64,000 nucleotides of DNA from Mycolicibacterium arabiense (GCF_010731815.2 NZ_AP022593.1:558001-622000); one strand, 5' to 3'; counted from the stretch's first letter, positions 8,675-17,350 are shown. Program-made: numbers and translations. The notes: generated by a model not told the origin, from the sequence alone.

Positions 8675-9259
8675 TCAGCGCGTCGAGCGCCTGCGCGCCC
8701 GGAACTCGCGGTTCTTGAGCTTGTTGCCGCACCCCGACATGTCGCACCACGTTCCCCCGTGGTTGCGCGAACGGTCGTAGAACGCCCACAGGCACTCGTC
8801 GTTCGCGCAGGCCTTCAGCAGCTCCCAGGTGCCTGCGCGCTGCGCCTCGGACACCACGGTCAGCAACCCGGCGAGGCGAGCGCGTACGGAATCGTCGGCG
8901 GGCGCCACTGCCACGGCGCCCGAGGCGTCCAGCCGAACCCGGAGCAGCGCGTGGTCCCCGAGGTCGCGAATCGGCCGCAGCGCGCGGGCATCGGGTCGAG
9001 GGCCACCGGCGTTGTGGAGGACGAGTGCGTGCAGGGCTTCCCGTACCCCGGTGACGGCATCCAGATCGCTGCCGTCGAGCCGGGCGTCGGGGCTGAGCAG
9101 GCCGAGTTCCACCAGCAGGGGCGGGGCGCCCTCGCGGTCGGCCAGCTGATCGTCGTTCGTCTCGCGGTCGAGGGTGTTGATCAGCGCCTGCACCCGACGC
9201 AGCGGGCCGGGCGCGGGTTTGGTCTCGTCCGGGTCGTCGAGGACGAGGGTGGCGGGCAT
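8675..9259 (-). CDS. CGNR zinc-finger, ABATE-domain putative transcriptional regulator
   Basis: The 194-residue product has an N-terminal ABATE-like helical domain (LINTLDRETNDDQLADREGAP) and a C-terminal zf-CGNR module: CANDECLWAFYDRSRN followed by WCDMSGCGNK. The four cysteines of the zinc site are present, but the family's final CGNR reads CGNK here. These proteins are presumed stress-related DNA-binding regulators. The ATG at 9259 is preferred over an open upstream extension because a -10-like TATAGT (9266-9271, minus strand) lies 6 nt upstream, suggesting a leaderless message. It is divergent from the unknown gene at 9355, with which it shares an intergenic region rich in GGTCA half-sites. 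Confidence 0.78.
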   Translation of the reverse strand: MPATLVLDDPDETKPAPGPLRRVQALINTLDRETNDDQLADREGAPPLLVELGLLSPDARLDGSDLDAVTGVREALHALVLHNAGGPRPDARALRPIRDLGDHALLRVRLDASGAVAVAPADDSVRARLAGLLTVVSEAQRAGTWELLKACANDECLWAFYDRSRNHGGTWCDMSGCGNKLKNREFRARRRSTR

Positions 9260-9354
9260 GGACCGACTATAGCGCTTGATGACCAGTAAAAACGGTTGAC
9301 CGGTCATGCGTGACCGCTATAGCGTGAACACCAGTCACCGAGGAGGTCGTAGAC
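9260..9354. promoter_or_regulatory. Divergent promoter region with repeated TGACC/GGTCA half-sites
   Basis: Rightward promoter: TTGACC at 9296-9301, a 16-nt spacer and TATAGC at 9318-9323, serving the gene at 9355, which has an AGGAGG-like ribosome site at 9341-9346. Leftward: TATAGT at 9266-9271 serving the CGNR gene. The region carries TGACC or GGTCA at 9280-9284, 9297-9301, 9302-9306 and 9311-9315, with a GACCGGTC palindrome at 9299-9306. This arrangement could let one regulator, possibly the CGNR protein itself, control both genes; that link is inference. Confidence 0.55.
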
Positions 9355-9837
9355 ATGCGAGAAGAACGATTGGCTTCGAACCCCGGCGCCGTCGCCGACG
9401 AGGTCGGGGCGGGCTACCCGGTCGTCGCGCCGTCGGTCCTGGCGCGACTGCGTGCGCGGGTCTTCTCCTACCGCTACGACTGCGAGTTGGAGGCGGGCGT
9501 GGATCCCGGACCCGGCTCGGCGCTCCAGGTGCACGGCGCGCGCCTGTCGACCGACGCCGAGCGAGCCGACCTGGCCAATGCACTTCGCGTCGTGCTGCAC
9601 GACGCCGAGGCCGGCACCTCGCTGAGCCAGGGACGCGTCCCCGTACGCGGCGACGCGGTGCATCAAGCCGCCGACGTCATAGACAGCGTCATCGACCGGT
9701 TGGAGTCACCTTCGCCTGCCCGCGTACGCGGGGTCGCGCGGCTGCGGATCCTGCTCGCCGACGGGCGAGGACCGCTGTACCGATCGGACCGCGGCAGTGT
9801 CGCGGCAGCGATGCGCGGCGTGCTCGCGGCGCTCTGA
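9355..9837 (+). CDS. Unrecognised 160-residue protein
   Basis: I do not recognise a family. The protein starts MREERLASNPGAVADEVGAG and has no signal peptide or membrane span. It has a central stretch of alternating acidic and basic residues (LARLRARVFSYRYDCELEAG) and ends in a helical VRGVARLRILLADGRG segment. A strong AGGAGG-type ribosome site at 9341-9346 and a good -35/-10 pair support real expression from the ATG at 9355. It is divergent from the CGNR regulator and convergent with the GlsB-like gene, with 3 nt between stops. Its codon use looks like that of its neighbours. Confidence 0.6.
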   Translation: MREERLASNPGAVADEVGAGYPVVAPSVLARLRARVFSYRYDCELEAGVDPGPGSALQVHGARLSTDAERADLANALRVVLHDAEAGTSLSQGRVPVRGDAVHQAADVIDSVIDRLESPSPARVRGVARLRILLADGRGPLYRSDRGSVAAAMRGVLAAL

Positions 9838-9840
9838 ACG

Positions 9841-10140
9841 TCAGCGCTTGCGCACCGCGCCGACGATGGCCAGCAGGATCACCGAGCCGAGGATGGCGGT
9901 GAACAGCGTGAACCACCAGCCGCCACCGGCCGTGTCGAGGAAGAAGCTCAGCAGGAACCCGCCGATCAGCGCGCCGATGATGCCGATGACGATGTTCATC
10001 AGGATGCCCGAGCCGCCGCCCTTGACGATCTTGCCCGCGATCCAGCCGGCGATGGCGCCGATGATGATGTAGCCGATCCATCCAACGCTGGTCTGCGTCG
10101 TGGAGCGGGCCAGGAACTCGGTAGCAGCCATTACGTCCAT
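9841..10140 (-). CDS. GlsB/YeaQ/YmgE-family small membrane protein (Rv1861 type)
   Basis: A 99-residue protein with three hydrophobic segments. It contains IIGAIAGWIAGKIVKGGG and MNIVIGIIGALIGG, the repeated glycine-rich pattern of the transglycosylase-associated/YeaQ stress family. It should sit in the cytoplasmic membrane; its biochemical role is unknown. The ATG at 10140 has an AGGAG ribosome site about 7 nt upstream; a second in-frame ATG three codons later is possible. GGGTAT at 10192-10197 on the minus strand resembles a SigB/SigF -10, but I could not find a matching GTTT -35. It lies just downstream of apa, as I recall for M. tuberculosis. Confidence 0.82.
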   Translation of the reverse strand: MDVMAATEFLARSTTQTSVGWIGYIIIGAIAGWIAGKIVKGGGSGILMNIVIGIIGALIGGFLLSFFLDTAGGGWWFTLFTAILGSVILLAIVGAVRKR

Positions 10141-10257
10141 CGGAAACTCCTGCCTTCATGGCCACGGCGAAGTGCCGGGCCTGTCCCCGGTATACCCAGC
10201 GCGGGTAACGATCCGGGGAACGAAGGCAACACGATCGGGGCTACCCGCGAACCCGAC

Positions 10258-11235
10258 TCAGGGCGGCGGCATCATTCCGGGAGGCGCGTCGGTGACCGGA
10301 ACCGGGACGCCCACTCCGGGGCGGGCCGGCGGCGCGTTCGGGTCCGGCGGCGGCGCGTTGGGGTCCGGCGGGGCGTTCGGGTCCGGTGGCGGTGGTGGTG
10401 GCGGCGGCGTGTACGGGCGGATCGACTGTGCCAGCGTGACGGCGGCACCCTTGTCGACCGGGTTGTTGGCCGTACCCAGCCACACCACGAACCAGCGTTC
10501 CGGAGCGCGTTGGCTGCGGGGGGCGTTCGGCGGCAGCGGGTTCCCGACGACGCCTGCCCAGATCTGGCCGTTCGGCTTCGTGGTGTCGGTGAACTTCACC
10601 TCGTAGGAGGAGAAGGCGCCCGGCATGCCTGCGGCGTCGAGCGCACCCGATTGCTGATTGAGCCGCGTGCCGGCGAACGGCATGAAGAACTCGCCCATGT
10701 CCGATGCGAGGCGAGCCGCGGCCTTCGCGTTGTCGGCCTCGGCGCCCGCGAACAGCTTGAGATCGAGGCGGCCCAGCAGCACGCTGGTGTCGTTCGGAGC
10801 CTGCTCGCTGCCTGCGGGCGGGATCTTCGTCAGCAGCGCCTGGCCGTAGGACAGCTGCGTCTGCTCCGACACCTTCCATCCCTCGGGGACGACGTAGCTC
10901 AGCCCGCCTGCGGCGTTCTCGACGCGGCCCGGCTCGGGCGGTGGTGGTGGTGGCGGTGCGCCGGGGGCGGGCGGCGCGTTCGGATCCGCGGGCGGTGGTG
11001 GCGGCGCGTTCGGGTCCGCAGGCGGCGGGGGCGGCGGCGCCTGGACCAGAGGTCCCGGGGGCGGCAGCGGAACCGCGGGGGCGGGAGCGGGCGGCGGCGG
11101 CGGAGGCGCCGGAACCGGCTCGGCCGCGGCGGAGCCCGGCAGGATCAGGGAGAGCGCAGTCGCGCTGGTGGCCGCGGCGGCGGCCAGTGTCGTGAGACCT
11201 GCGCGTCGTCGGGAGCGTCCGTCGGGGTGTTGCAT
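10258..11235 (-). CDS. apa: Alanine- and proline-rich secreted antigen Apa (45/47 kDa, FAP)
   Basis: The 325-residue preprotein has a basic N-terminus and hydrophobic signal ending near GSAAAEPVP (about residue 39). A proline-rich stretch with [10 protein letters not shown] repeats follows, then a conserved core (about 105-260, from [18 protein letters not shown] through [14 protein letters not shown]), and a second Pro/Asp/Asn repeat tail ending GMMPPP. This is the architecture of the mycobacterial mannosylated adhesin Apa (fibronectin-attachment protein), exported to the cell wall and medium. [14 protein letters not shown] repeats dominate the ends; O-mannosylation is known for the family but is not visible here. 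The ATG at 11235 follows a -10 by 7 nt, so the mRNA is probably leaderless. Confidence 0.93.
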   Translation of the reverse strand: MQHPDGRSRRRAGLTTLAAAAATSATALSLILPGSAAAEPVPAPPPPPPAPAPAVPLPPPGPLVQAPPPPPPADPNAPPPPPADPNAPPAPGAPPPPPPPEPGRVENAAGGLSYVVPEGWKVSEQTQLSYGQALLTKIPPAGSEQAPNDTSVLLGRLDLKLFAGAEADNAKAAARLASDMGEFFMPFAGTRLNQQSGALDAAGMPGAFSSYEVKFTDTTKPNGQIWAGVVGNPLPPNAPRSQRAPERWFVVWLGTANNPVDKGAAVTLAQSIRPYTPPPPPPPPDPNAPPDPNAPPPDPNAPPARPGVGVPVPVTDAPPGMMPPP

Positions 11236-11242
11236 GGGGAAG

Positions 11243-11270
11243 AAACTACCGTGTCACCGCTGTGACGCAA
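11243..11270 (-). promoter_or_regulatory. apa promoter
   Basis: On the minus strand, TTGCGT (11265-11270), a 16-nt spacer and TAGTTT (11243-11248) place transcription start at or next to the apa ATG (11235), giving a leaderless transcript. The spacer contains an inverted repeat, GTCAC-cgct-GTGAC (11253-11266), which a regulator could use. It is not the TGTGA-N6-TCACA arrangement of a CRP site. Confidence 0.5.
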
Positions 11271-11433
11271 GTGTGAGTTGCTCTTAAAGTGTCGAACTGC
11301 GAGGTTGCTGCGACCAGAAAATGACAGCCGAGACCGGATGCTTGAGTTTGCTGGCACGACGAGGCCCCGGACGGCCGCGCCACGCCGGTGCCGGGGTGTT
11401 CTGACACGTCCATCGCGCCCGTCCCGTAGGGCG

Positions 11434-12570
11434 TTACGGCCGGGAGTGGAGCGTGACCGCCTGACTCTTGACGGTGAAGAACACCCGCTCGCCGGGGGCG
11501 AGCCCCAGATCGGCCGCCGCCTCCCCGGTGACGTCGGCTGCCAGACCCGGCGCCCCGTCCGGTTGCTCGTCGGCGCGCACCCGGATCGCCGGACCGCGGC
11601 TGTCCAACTCGGCGACCACCACCTCGACGGTGTTGCGCGGGCTGCCGTGCGGCTCGTCGCGGTAGACGGCCACGGCCGACGGCGGGAACACCGCCACCAC
11701 GGGCTCGGCGGCCGACGTGTCCCGGGCCGCCGGATCCAGCGCCGCCGGTTCTGGGGCCTCCCCGTGCCAGGTGCTGCCCCACTCGGTCACCAGTGAATCC
11801 GGGCCCGACCGTCGACCGGCCACCAGGTTGACCCCCGCGAAGCGCGCGCCGAAGAAACTGCGTGGCGCGCCGAGTACACCCGTGGCCGTGCCGGATTCGA
11901 CGATGCGCCCCTGCTCGAGCACCACCACGCGATCGGCGAGCGTCACGACGTCGAGCAGATCGTGGGTGACGAGGATCGCCGACCGGCCACCGGCGGTGAG
12001 CACGCCGCGCAACACCTTGCGCATCGCGGTCGCGACGGCCACGTCCAGCCCGGCCAACGGTTCGTCGAGCAGCAACGCGTCGGGTTCGGCCGCCAGTGCC
12101 CGCGCCAGTGCCACGCGCTGCGCCTGACCGCCCGAGAGGCGTGCCGGGCTGCGGTCCACCAGATCGGCTGCATCCACCTCGGCGAGCCAGCGCCGCGCTG
12201 CCTCGCGAGAGTCGTTGCGGCCCAGACGCTTCGAACTCCTTGGCCCGAAGGCGACGTTCGCGGCGACGGTCAGGTGCGGGAACAGCAGCGGATCCTGCAG
12301 GAGCAACCCCACCCGCCGATCGTGCGTGGCGACATGGACACCGCCCGCGGCGTCGGTCAACGTGCGGTCGGCGACCCGCACCGAGCCGGCATCGGGCGCA
12401 ACGATGCCCGCGATGACGTGCAGCACCGTCGACTTGCCCGCACCATTGGGTCCCAGCAGCGCCAGCACCTCCCCCGGTGCGACCGACAACTCCACGTCCA
12501 GACCCCGTGCGCCGACCACCGCGCGCACCGAGATGCCGCCGCCGCCAAACGCACTACCGTCACCACGCAT
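11434..12570 (-). CDS. modC: Molybdate ABC transporter ATP-binding protein
   Basis: A 378-residue ABC ATPase with Walker [10 protein letters not shown] (40-48), signature [15 protein letters not shown], Walker B LLLDEP and a C-terminal Mop/TOBE-like domain (about 310-378, ending [19 protein letters not shown]) that binds oxyanions in ModC proteins. It should energise molybdate uptake at the cytoplasmic face of the membrane. Its start overlaps the modB end by 11 bp on the same strand, the usual modBC coupling. Sulfate/thiosulfate transporters are close relatives, but the Mop domain and partner favour molybdate. No modA is adjacent. Confidence 0.88.
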   Translation of the reverse strand: MRGDGSAFGGGGISVRAVVGARGLDVELSVAPGEVLALLGPNGAGKSTVLHVIAGIVAPDAGSVRVADRTLTDAAGGVHVATHDRRVGLLLQDPLLFPHLTVAANVAFGPRSSKRLGRNDSREAARRWLAEVDAADLVDRSPARLSGGQAQRVALARALAAEPDALLLDEPLAGLDVAVATAMRKVLRGVLTAGGRSAILVTHDLLDVVTLADRVVVLEQGRIVESGTATGVLGAPRSFFGARFAGVNLVAGRRSGPDSLVTEWGSTWHGEAPEPAALDPAARDTSAAEPVVAVFPPSAVAVYRDEPHGSPRNTVEVVVAELDSRGPAIRVRADEQPDGAPGLAADVTGEAAADLGLAPGERVFFTVKSQAVTLHSRP

Positions 12571-13369
12571 TGGCGCCGCCCGCCCTGAGCCTGCGGCTAC
12601 CGAGGCCGACGACGACCACCGCGGCCACCACCACCAGCAGCACCGACAGCGCGACCGCCGCTTCCGGATCGGACTCGCGCTGCAGGTAGATCTCCAGCGG
12701 CAGCGTGCGGGTGACGCCCTCTCGGGAACCGGCGAAGGTGAGCGTCGCGCCGAATTCGCCGAGCGAGCGGGCGAAGGCCAGCACCGCCCCTGACACCAGG
12801 CCCGGCGCCAGCAGGGGCAGCGTGACCCGCCACCAGACCGTCGTCGGCCTGGCGCCCAGCGTCGATGCGACCATCTCGTAGTCCGTGCCTGCAGTGCGCG
12901 CTGCCCCCTCGAGTGCGATCACCAGGAACGGCAGCGAGACGAACGTCTGCGCGAGGACGACCGCGGTCGTGGTGAACGCGATGTCGACGCCGAGGGCCTC
13001 CAGGTGCCGACCGAGCAGGCCCAGCCTGCCGAACGCGTACAGCAGCGCGATGCCGCCGACGACCGGCGGCAACACGAGGGGCAGCAGGATCAGCGGCCGG
13101 GCCCACCGCACGACGCGCGAGCCGCTGCGGGCCAGCACCAGCGCCATCGGCACGCCGACGACGATGCAGAGCACCGTGCTGGCCGCCGCGGTCTCGAGGC
13201 TCAGTCGCAATGCGCTCAGCGAGGAGGGGCTCGTCACCAGGCCGGCGAAACGCGGCCAGTCGACCCGGGCGACCACCGCGACGAGCGGCAGCGCCACGAA
13301 CGCCGCCCCGATCGCCGCCGGGACGAAGAGCCAGCGCGGCAGACCCGCGGGCCGGCTGGTTCCGGACAC
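12560..13369 (-). CDS. modB: Molybdate ABC transporter permease
   Basis: A 269-residue inner-membrane permease with about five or six helices and the EAA-loop region [34 protein letters not shown] followed by [17 protein letters not shown], highly typical of ModB. It starts at a GTG at 13369; TAGGGT at 13376-13381 on the minus strand is 6 nt away, so modBC appears to have its own leaderless promoter. In M. tuberculosis modA precedes modB, but here the upstream gene is a divergent SDR and no substrate-binding lipoprotein is present. The transporter therefore needs a binding protein from elsewhere or works differently. Confidence 0.88.
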   Translation of the reverse strand: MSGTSRPAGLPRWLFVPAAIGAAFVALPLVAVVARVDWPRFAGLVTSPSSLSALRLSLETAAASTVLCIVVGVPMALVLARSGSRVVRWARPLILLPLVLPPVVGGIALLYAFGRLGLLGRHLEALGVDIAFTTTAVVLAQTFVSLPFLVIALEGAARTAGTDYEMVASTLGARPTTVWWRVTLPLLAPGLVSGAVLAFARSLGEFGATLTFAGSREGVTRTLPLEIYLQRESDPEAAVALSVLLVVVAAVVVVGLGSRRLRAGGANAW

Positions 13370-13375
13370 GAGCCA

Positions 13376-13381
13376 ACCCTA
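13376..13381 (-). promoter_or_regulatory. -10 element of the modBC leaderless promoter
   Basis: TAGGGT on the minus strand ends 6 nt before the modB GTG. The remaining intergenic DNA to 13498 holds the divergent SDR promoter and no coding sequence, so the transcription unit starts at modB and not at a lost modA. Confidence 0.5.
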
Positions 13382-13498
13382 GGTCACCGGCCGACCACGG
13401 TTCGGCGACGGACGGCGTGGCGAATTTCGCGCCGTAGCTACTGTCCAGTAACATGGCGTCGACTCGCTGGGTTCAGCGTTGAACACGAGGAGGTCGTG

Positions 13499-14173
13499 GT
13501 GTCTGAGGTGCTTCTCACCGGCGGTGACACGGAGCTTGGTCGCGCCATCGCACAGGGTTTCCGCGATGCCGGGCATCAGGTCGTGATCGCCGGTGCCCGC
13601 CGTGACGAACTAGAGGTCGCCGCAAAGGAACTCGACGTCGACTTCATCGTCCTCGACAACACCGACCCCGCTGCCCTCGAGGCCGCGCGTGGCGAGTTCC
13701 CGCATCACATCGACACCATCGTGAACGTGCCATCGCCGCGTCGGAACGACGGCGACCCGCGCACCTACTCGCTGGCCGACCGCGCCGCCGCGTGGCGATC
13801 CGCTCTCGACGCCACCATGCTCTCGGCGGTGCTGACGGTGCAGATCCTGGGCGACCAGCTCAACTCCGGCGGATCGATCGTCAACGTGGTCCCCGGCACC
13901 GTGGCCGAAGGCAGCCCGGAGGCCGCTGTCAAGGCCGCCATGTCGAACTGGACCGCGGGGCAGGCCACGCACTTCGGCATTCGCGGCATCACCATGAACA
14001 CGGTGGCAGCGGGCAAGGGCGCCGAGCCCGGGTACGACGGCGTCGGCGACACCAGTGCGTCAGTCGCCGCGGAGATCACCCGCCTCGCGCTGTTCCTGAC
14101 CACTCCCGCAGCCCGGCACATCACCGGCGAGACGCTGCACGTGAGCCACGGGGCACTGGCGAACTTCGGCTGA
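13499..14173 (+). CDS. Atypical short-chain dehydrogenase/reductase lacking the catalytic tyrosine (Rv1856c type)
   Basis: A 224-residue Rossmann protein with the SDR glycine motif as LLTGGDTELGRA (residues 5-16) and the usual late NTVAAG and HITGETLHVSHG segments. The active-site YxxxK reads EAAVK (E141 to K145), so the catalytic tyrosine is Glu, and the NNAG motif reads NVPS. It may bind a nucleotide without normal dehydrogenase chemistry. The GTG at 13499 is chosen because AGGAGG at 13488-13493 is 5 nt upstream; a GTG three bases earlier is too close. It is divergent from modBC and upstream of the F420-type oxidoreductase, as I recall for Rv1855c-Rv1856c. Confidence 0.82.
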   Translation: MSEVLLTGGDTELGRAIAQGFRDAGHQVVIAGARRDELEVAAKELDVDFIVLDNTDPAALEAARGEFPHHIDTIVNVPSPRRNDGDPRTYSLADRAAAWRSALDATMLSAVLTVQILGDQLNSGGSIVNVVPGTVAEGSPEAAVKAAMSNWTAGQATHFGIRGITMNTVAAGKGAEPGYDGVGDTSASVAAEITRLALFLTTPAARHITGETLHVSHGALANFG

Positions 14174-14258
14174 CGCCGGTTTATTCCCGCAGCTGGCGGG
14201 CTTCGCGCCGAGCGAAACGCACGACGGCGCACACCACTTCGTGGATAGGGTCGAATGC

Positions 14259-15188
14259 GTGACGATTCGACTCGGACTCCAGATCCCGAACTTTTCCTAC
14301 GGCACCGGTGTCGAGGAGATGTTCCCCACCGTGATCGCCCAGGCGCGTGAAGCCGAAGCGGCCGGCTACGACTCGGTCTTCCTGATGGACCACTTCTATC
14401 AACTGCCCGGCCTCGGCACGCCCGACCAGCCGATGCTGGAGGCCTACACCGCGCTCGGTGCGCTGGCGGCGGCGACCGAGAAGGTGCAGCTCGGCACGCT
14501 GGTCACCGGCAACAGCTACCGGCAGCCCACGCTGCTGGCCAAGGCCATCACCACCCTCGACGTGATCAGCCAGGGCCGCGCCATCCTCGGCATCGGCACC
14601 GGCTGGTTCGAACTCGAGCACGACTCGCTCGGCTTCGAGTTCGGCACCTTCACCGACCGCTTCAACAAGCTCGGCGAGGCACTCGACATCATCCTGCCGA
14701 TGCTCGCCGGCGAGCGGCCGACCGTGTCGGGCAAGTACTACAAGACCCAGGAGGCGATGGCGGAGCCGCGCTTCCGCGACCACATCCCGCTGATGATCGG
14801 CGGCAGCGGCGAGAAGAAGACGATCCCGTTGGCGGCCAAGCACTTCGACCACCTCAACATCATCGCGGGCTTTGACGAGCTGCCCCGCAAGTTGGCTGTC
14901 GTCAAGGAGCGCTGCGAGGAGATCGGGCGCGACCCGGCCACCCTCGAGACCAGCATGCTCGTCGTCGCCATGATCGACGAGAACGTCACCGCCGACCTCA
15001 TCCCCGAGGACTTCCGCCAGCAGGCGGTCTTCGGCAGCCCCGAGCAGGTCGCCGACCAGATCAAGACCAAGGTGCTCGACGCGGGCGTCGACGGTGTGAT
15101 CCTGAGCCCCGTGACCAGCATCAACGGCTACCAGCCCGGCGGCGCCACCGCGGTTGCCGAACTGCTCAAGCCGCTGCTCACGGCGTGA
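14259..15188 (+). CDS. LLM-class F420-dependent oxidoreductase (Rv1855c type)
   Basis: A 309-residue luciferase-like TIM barrel beginning TIRLGLQIPNFSYGTGVEEM, with VFLMDHFYQLPGLG, KVQLGTLVTGNSYRQPTLLAK, GIGTGWFELEH and GSPEQVADQIKTKVLDAGVDGVIL, all typical of the F420-dependent (rather than FMN) mycobacterial branch. The substrate is unknown. An in-frame GTG exists at 14241, but the GTG at 14259 is preferred: homology starts there and TAGGGT at 14246-14251 ends 7 nt upstream, indicating leaderless initiation. The gene ends before a strong hairpin at 15214-15247 and is followed by ndh on the same strand. Confidence 0.85.
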   Translation: MTIRLGLQIPNFSYGTGVEEMFPTVIAQAREAEAAGYDSVFLMDHFYQLPGLGTPDQPMLEAYTALGALAAATEKVQLGTLVTGNSYRQPTLLAKAITTLDVISQGRAILGIGTGWFELEHDSLGFEFGTFTDRFNKLGEALDIILPMLAGERPTVSGKYYKTQEAMAEPRFRDHIPLMIGGSGEKKTIPLAAKHFDHLNIIAGFDELPRKLAVVKERCEEIGRDPATLETSMLVVAMIDENVTADLIPEDFRQQAVFGSPEQVADQIKTKVLDAGVDGVILSPVTSINGYQPGGATAVAELLKPLLTA

Positions 15189-15213
15189 CGCCGTAGCGGC
15201 CGACTTCGTGACG

Positions 15214-15247
15214 CCGTAGCGCGGTGGGTTATCTCACCGCGCTACGG
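15214..15247 (+). terminator. Intrinsic-type hairpin after the F420 oxidoreductase gene
   Basis: Perfect 13-bp arms (15214-15226 and 15235-15247) enclose an 8-nt loop. There is no following T-run, as is common for mycobacterial hairpin terminators. GACGCCGTAGC occurs twice, at 15187-15197 and 15210-15220, so part of the arm is duplicated. Confidence 0.65.
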
Positions 15248-15270
15248 GGAAGCCCGCAGACTAACGTGGT

Positions 15271-15284
15271 CGTTGTACACAACG
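15271..15284. promoter_or_regulatory. Inverted repeat in the ndh upstream region
   Basis: CGTTGT-AC-ACAACG is a 14-bp inverted repeat 31-44 bp upstream of the ndh start, where a regulator of respiration could bind. It has no recognised family match. Confidence 0.35.
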
Positions 15285-15315
15285 TCAGAAGCGGGTCATC
15301 GGTCGAGGAGCAGAA

Positions 15316-16701
15316 ATGAGCCATCCCGGAGCTACGGCATCGGATCGGCACAAGGTCGTCATCATCGGGTCGGGGTTCGGCGGATTGAACGCCGCCAAGG
15401 CGCTCAAGCGCACCGACGTGGACATCAAGTTGATCGCCCGTACCACCCACCACCTGTTTCAGCCGCTGCTGTACCAGGTGGCCACAGGCATCATCTCCGA
15501 GGGCGAGATCGCTCCCCCGACGCGCCTGATCCTGCGCAAGCAGCGCAACGCCCAGGTGTTGCTCGGCGACGTGACGCACGTCGACCTCGAGCGCAAGATG
15601 GTCGACTCCGTGCTGCTGGGTCACACCTACCGCACGCCCTACGACACGCTGATCCTCGCCGCGGGCGCGGGCCAGTCCTACTTCGGCAACGATCACTTCG
15701 CCGAGTGGGCGCCCGGCATGAAGACCATCGACGACGCGCTCGAACTGCGCGCTCGCATCCTCGGTGCCTTCGAGCAGGCCGAACGGTCCAGCGATCCCGA
15801 GCGGCGCAGGAAGCTGCTGACGTTCGTGGTCGTCGGCGCAGGCCCGACCGGCGTCGAGATGGCCGGGCAGATCCAGGAGCTCGCCGACCAGACGCTCAAG
15901 GGCAGCTTCCGGCACATCGACCCCACCGAGGCGCACGTCATCCTGTTGGATGCCGCGCCCGCCGTGCTGCCGCCCATGGGCCCCAAGCTGGGCAGGAAGG
16001 CGCAGGACCGGCTGGAGAAGATGGGCGTCGAGATCCAGCTGAACGCGATGGTCACCGACGTCGACCGCAACGGCATCACCGTCAAGGACCAGGACGGGAC
16101 CAGCCGGCGCATCGAGTCCGCCTGCAAGGTGTGGTCGGCCGGTGTGGCCGCCAGCCCGCTGGGCAAGGACCTCGCCGCCCAGTCCGAGACCGAGGTCGAC
16201 CGGGCGGGCCGCGTCAAGGTGAACCCCGACCTGTCGATCCCGGGCCACCCCAACGTGTTCGTCGTCGGCGACATGGCCTCGGTCGAGGGCGTGCCCGGCA
16301 TGGCCCAGGGCGCCATCCAGGGCGCGAAGTACGTCGCGAAGATCGTGCACAACGAGGTCAAGGCGCGCGAGCACGGCAACATGCCCAAGCCCCGCGAACC
16401 GTTCAAGTACTTCGACAAGGGCTCGATGGCCACGGTCTCGAAGTACAACGCCGTCGCCCAGGTCGGCAAGCTCGAGTTCGGCGGCTTCCTGGCCTGGCTT
16501 GCGTGGCTCGGGCTGCACCTCATCTACCTCGTCGGGTTCAAGACCAAGATCGCGACCCTGCTGTCCTGGGCCGTGACGTTCCTCGGCCGCCAGCGCGGGC
16601 AGCTCACGATCACCGAGCAGCAGGCCTACGCCCGCACCAGGATCGAGGAACTCGAGGAGATAGCGGCCTCGGTGCAGCAGGAGGAGAAGGCGGCGTCCTA
16701 G
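15316..16701 (+). CDS. ndh: Type II NADH dehydrogenase
   Basis: A 461-residue single-subunit NADH:menaquinone oxidoreductase. The FAD-binding GSGFGGLNAAKALKRTD lies near residue 14, the NADH-binding VVVGAGPTGVEMAGQ near 173, and the late flavin motif VFVVGDMA near 315. The C-terminal part has the hydrophobic GFLAWLAWLGLHLIYLVGF membrane-anchoring segment. Length is close to mycobacterial Ndh (about 460). It feeds electrons from NADH into the respiratory chain without pumping protons and is a known target and resistance locus for isoniazid-type NADH-ratio effects. It converges on ureD, with a hairpin between them. Confidence 0.95.
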   Translation: MSHPGATASDRHKVVIIGSGFGGLNAAKALKRTDVDIKLIARTTHHLFQPLLYQVATGIISEGEIAPPTRLILRKQRNAQVLLGDVTHVDLERKMVDSVLLGHTYRTPYDTLILAAGAGQSYFGNDHFAEWAPGMKTIDDALELRARILGAFEQAERSSDPERRRKLLTFVVVGAGPTGVEMAGQIQELADQTLKGSFRHIDPTEAHVILLDAAPAVLPPMGPKLGRKAQDRLEKMGVEIQLNAMVTDVDRNGITVKDQDGTSRRIESACKVWSAGVAASPLGKDLAAQSETEVDRAGRVKVNPDLSIPGHPNVFVVGDMASVEGVPGMAQGAIQGAKYVAKIVHNEVKAREHGNMPKPREPFKYFDKGSMATVSKYNAVAQVGKLEFGGFLAWLAWLGLHLIYLVGFKTKIATLLSWAVTFLGRQRGQLTITEQQAYARTRIEELEEIAASVQQEEKAAS

Positions 16702-16704
16702 CCG

Positions 16705-16733
16705 GGGCGACCGGGAGTTAGAGCCGGTCGCCC
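16705..16733. terminator. Bidirectional hairpin between ndh and ureD
   Basis: GGGCGACCGG (16705-16714) and CCGGTCGCCC (16724-16733) form a 10-bp stem. The loop contains the ureD stop codon (16718-16720), so the hairpin can serve both convergent transcripts. Confidence 0.55.
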
Positions 16734-17344
16734 TGCCACGTCGCGAGGCAACCCCCCGCGGCGAGTTCCAGCAGCGTCCCGCGCGCCTCGAAAGCCGGTG
16801 CTGGATAACGCAATTCGCTGACGCATGCCCGCGGCGCGCCCAGCGCGTCGTCGGCGACCGCCCCGGTGCCCAGCTTCACCCGGTGGCGCAGCAGCGGTAG
16901 GTCGTCGACGTCGGCGTGCAGCGCCGCCGACCAGAATCCCTGCCGCTCGAACGACCGCCCGATCTGCGCGCGTTCGCGCAGCCGCGCGGTGCCGCCACCG
17001 CAGACGGTCAGCCGCGTGGACGTGACGTGGCGGGAGTCGCCCGCCACGATGGTCGGTTGCGGGTCGAGGTCCAGGTCGCCAGCCACCTGCAGGTCCCAGG
17101 TCGAACGCGATTCCCGCGACGTGGTTCCCGGCAACGCCATCGTCGCCGCGGCACTGCGCACGACCAGCCGGGCGCCGGCCTCCACCACGATGCGGATCGA
17201 AAGCGTGTCCCCGCCCAGCGGTGTCGCCGCCGCCGACACCAGGTGCACGGTGTCGCGCTCGGTGCGCCGGGCGGCGAGCCCGCCGTGACACTCGATGTGC
17301 GGCTGACGCCCCTTGCGCGCGACGATCAGGACCTCGGAGAGCAC
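16718..17344 (-). CDS. ureD: Urease accessory protein UreD (UreH)
   Basis: A 208-residue protein matching the length I recall for mycobacterial UreD. Conserved regions include AAATPLGGDTLSIRIVVEAGARLVV and QPTIVAGDSRHVTSTRLTVCGGGTARLRE. UreD forms the scaffold with UreF and UreG that delivers nickel and CO2 to the urease active site. It starts with a GTG at 17344, 6 nt after the ureG stop, and is the last gene of ureABCFGD. The order with ureD at the end is the mycobacterial arrangement. It has no catalytic motif of its own. Confidence 0.92.
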   Translation of the reverse strand: MLSEVLIVARKGRQPHIECHGGLAARRTERDTVHLVSAAATPLGGDTLSIRIVVEAGARLVVRSAAATMALPGTTSRESRSTWDLQVAGDLDLDPQPTIVAGDSRHVTSTRLTVCGGGTARLRERAQIGRSFERQGFWSAALHADVDDLPLLRHRVKLGTGAVADDALGAPRACVSELRYPAPAFEARGTLLELAAGGCLATWQGDRL

Positions 17345-17350
17345 GGCTCG

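Noticed and set aside
10300..11110. Repetitive GGCGGTGGTGG-type tracts resembling a repeat array
   Set aside because: They are codon-level Pro/Ala/Asp/Asn repeats of Apa, not CRISPR or a tandem DNA array with unique spacers.
11253..11266. Possible CRP site upstream of apa
   Set aside because: The half-sites are GTCAC...GTGAC, the reverse of TGTGA-N6-TCACA, with a 4-nt spacer; kept only as an inverted repeat.
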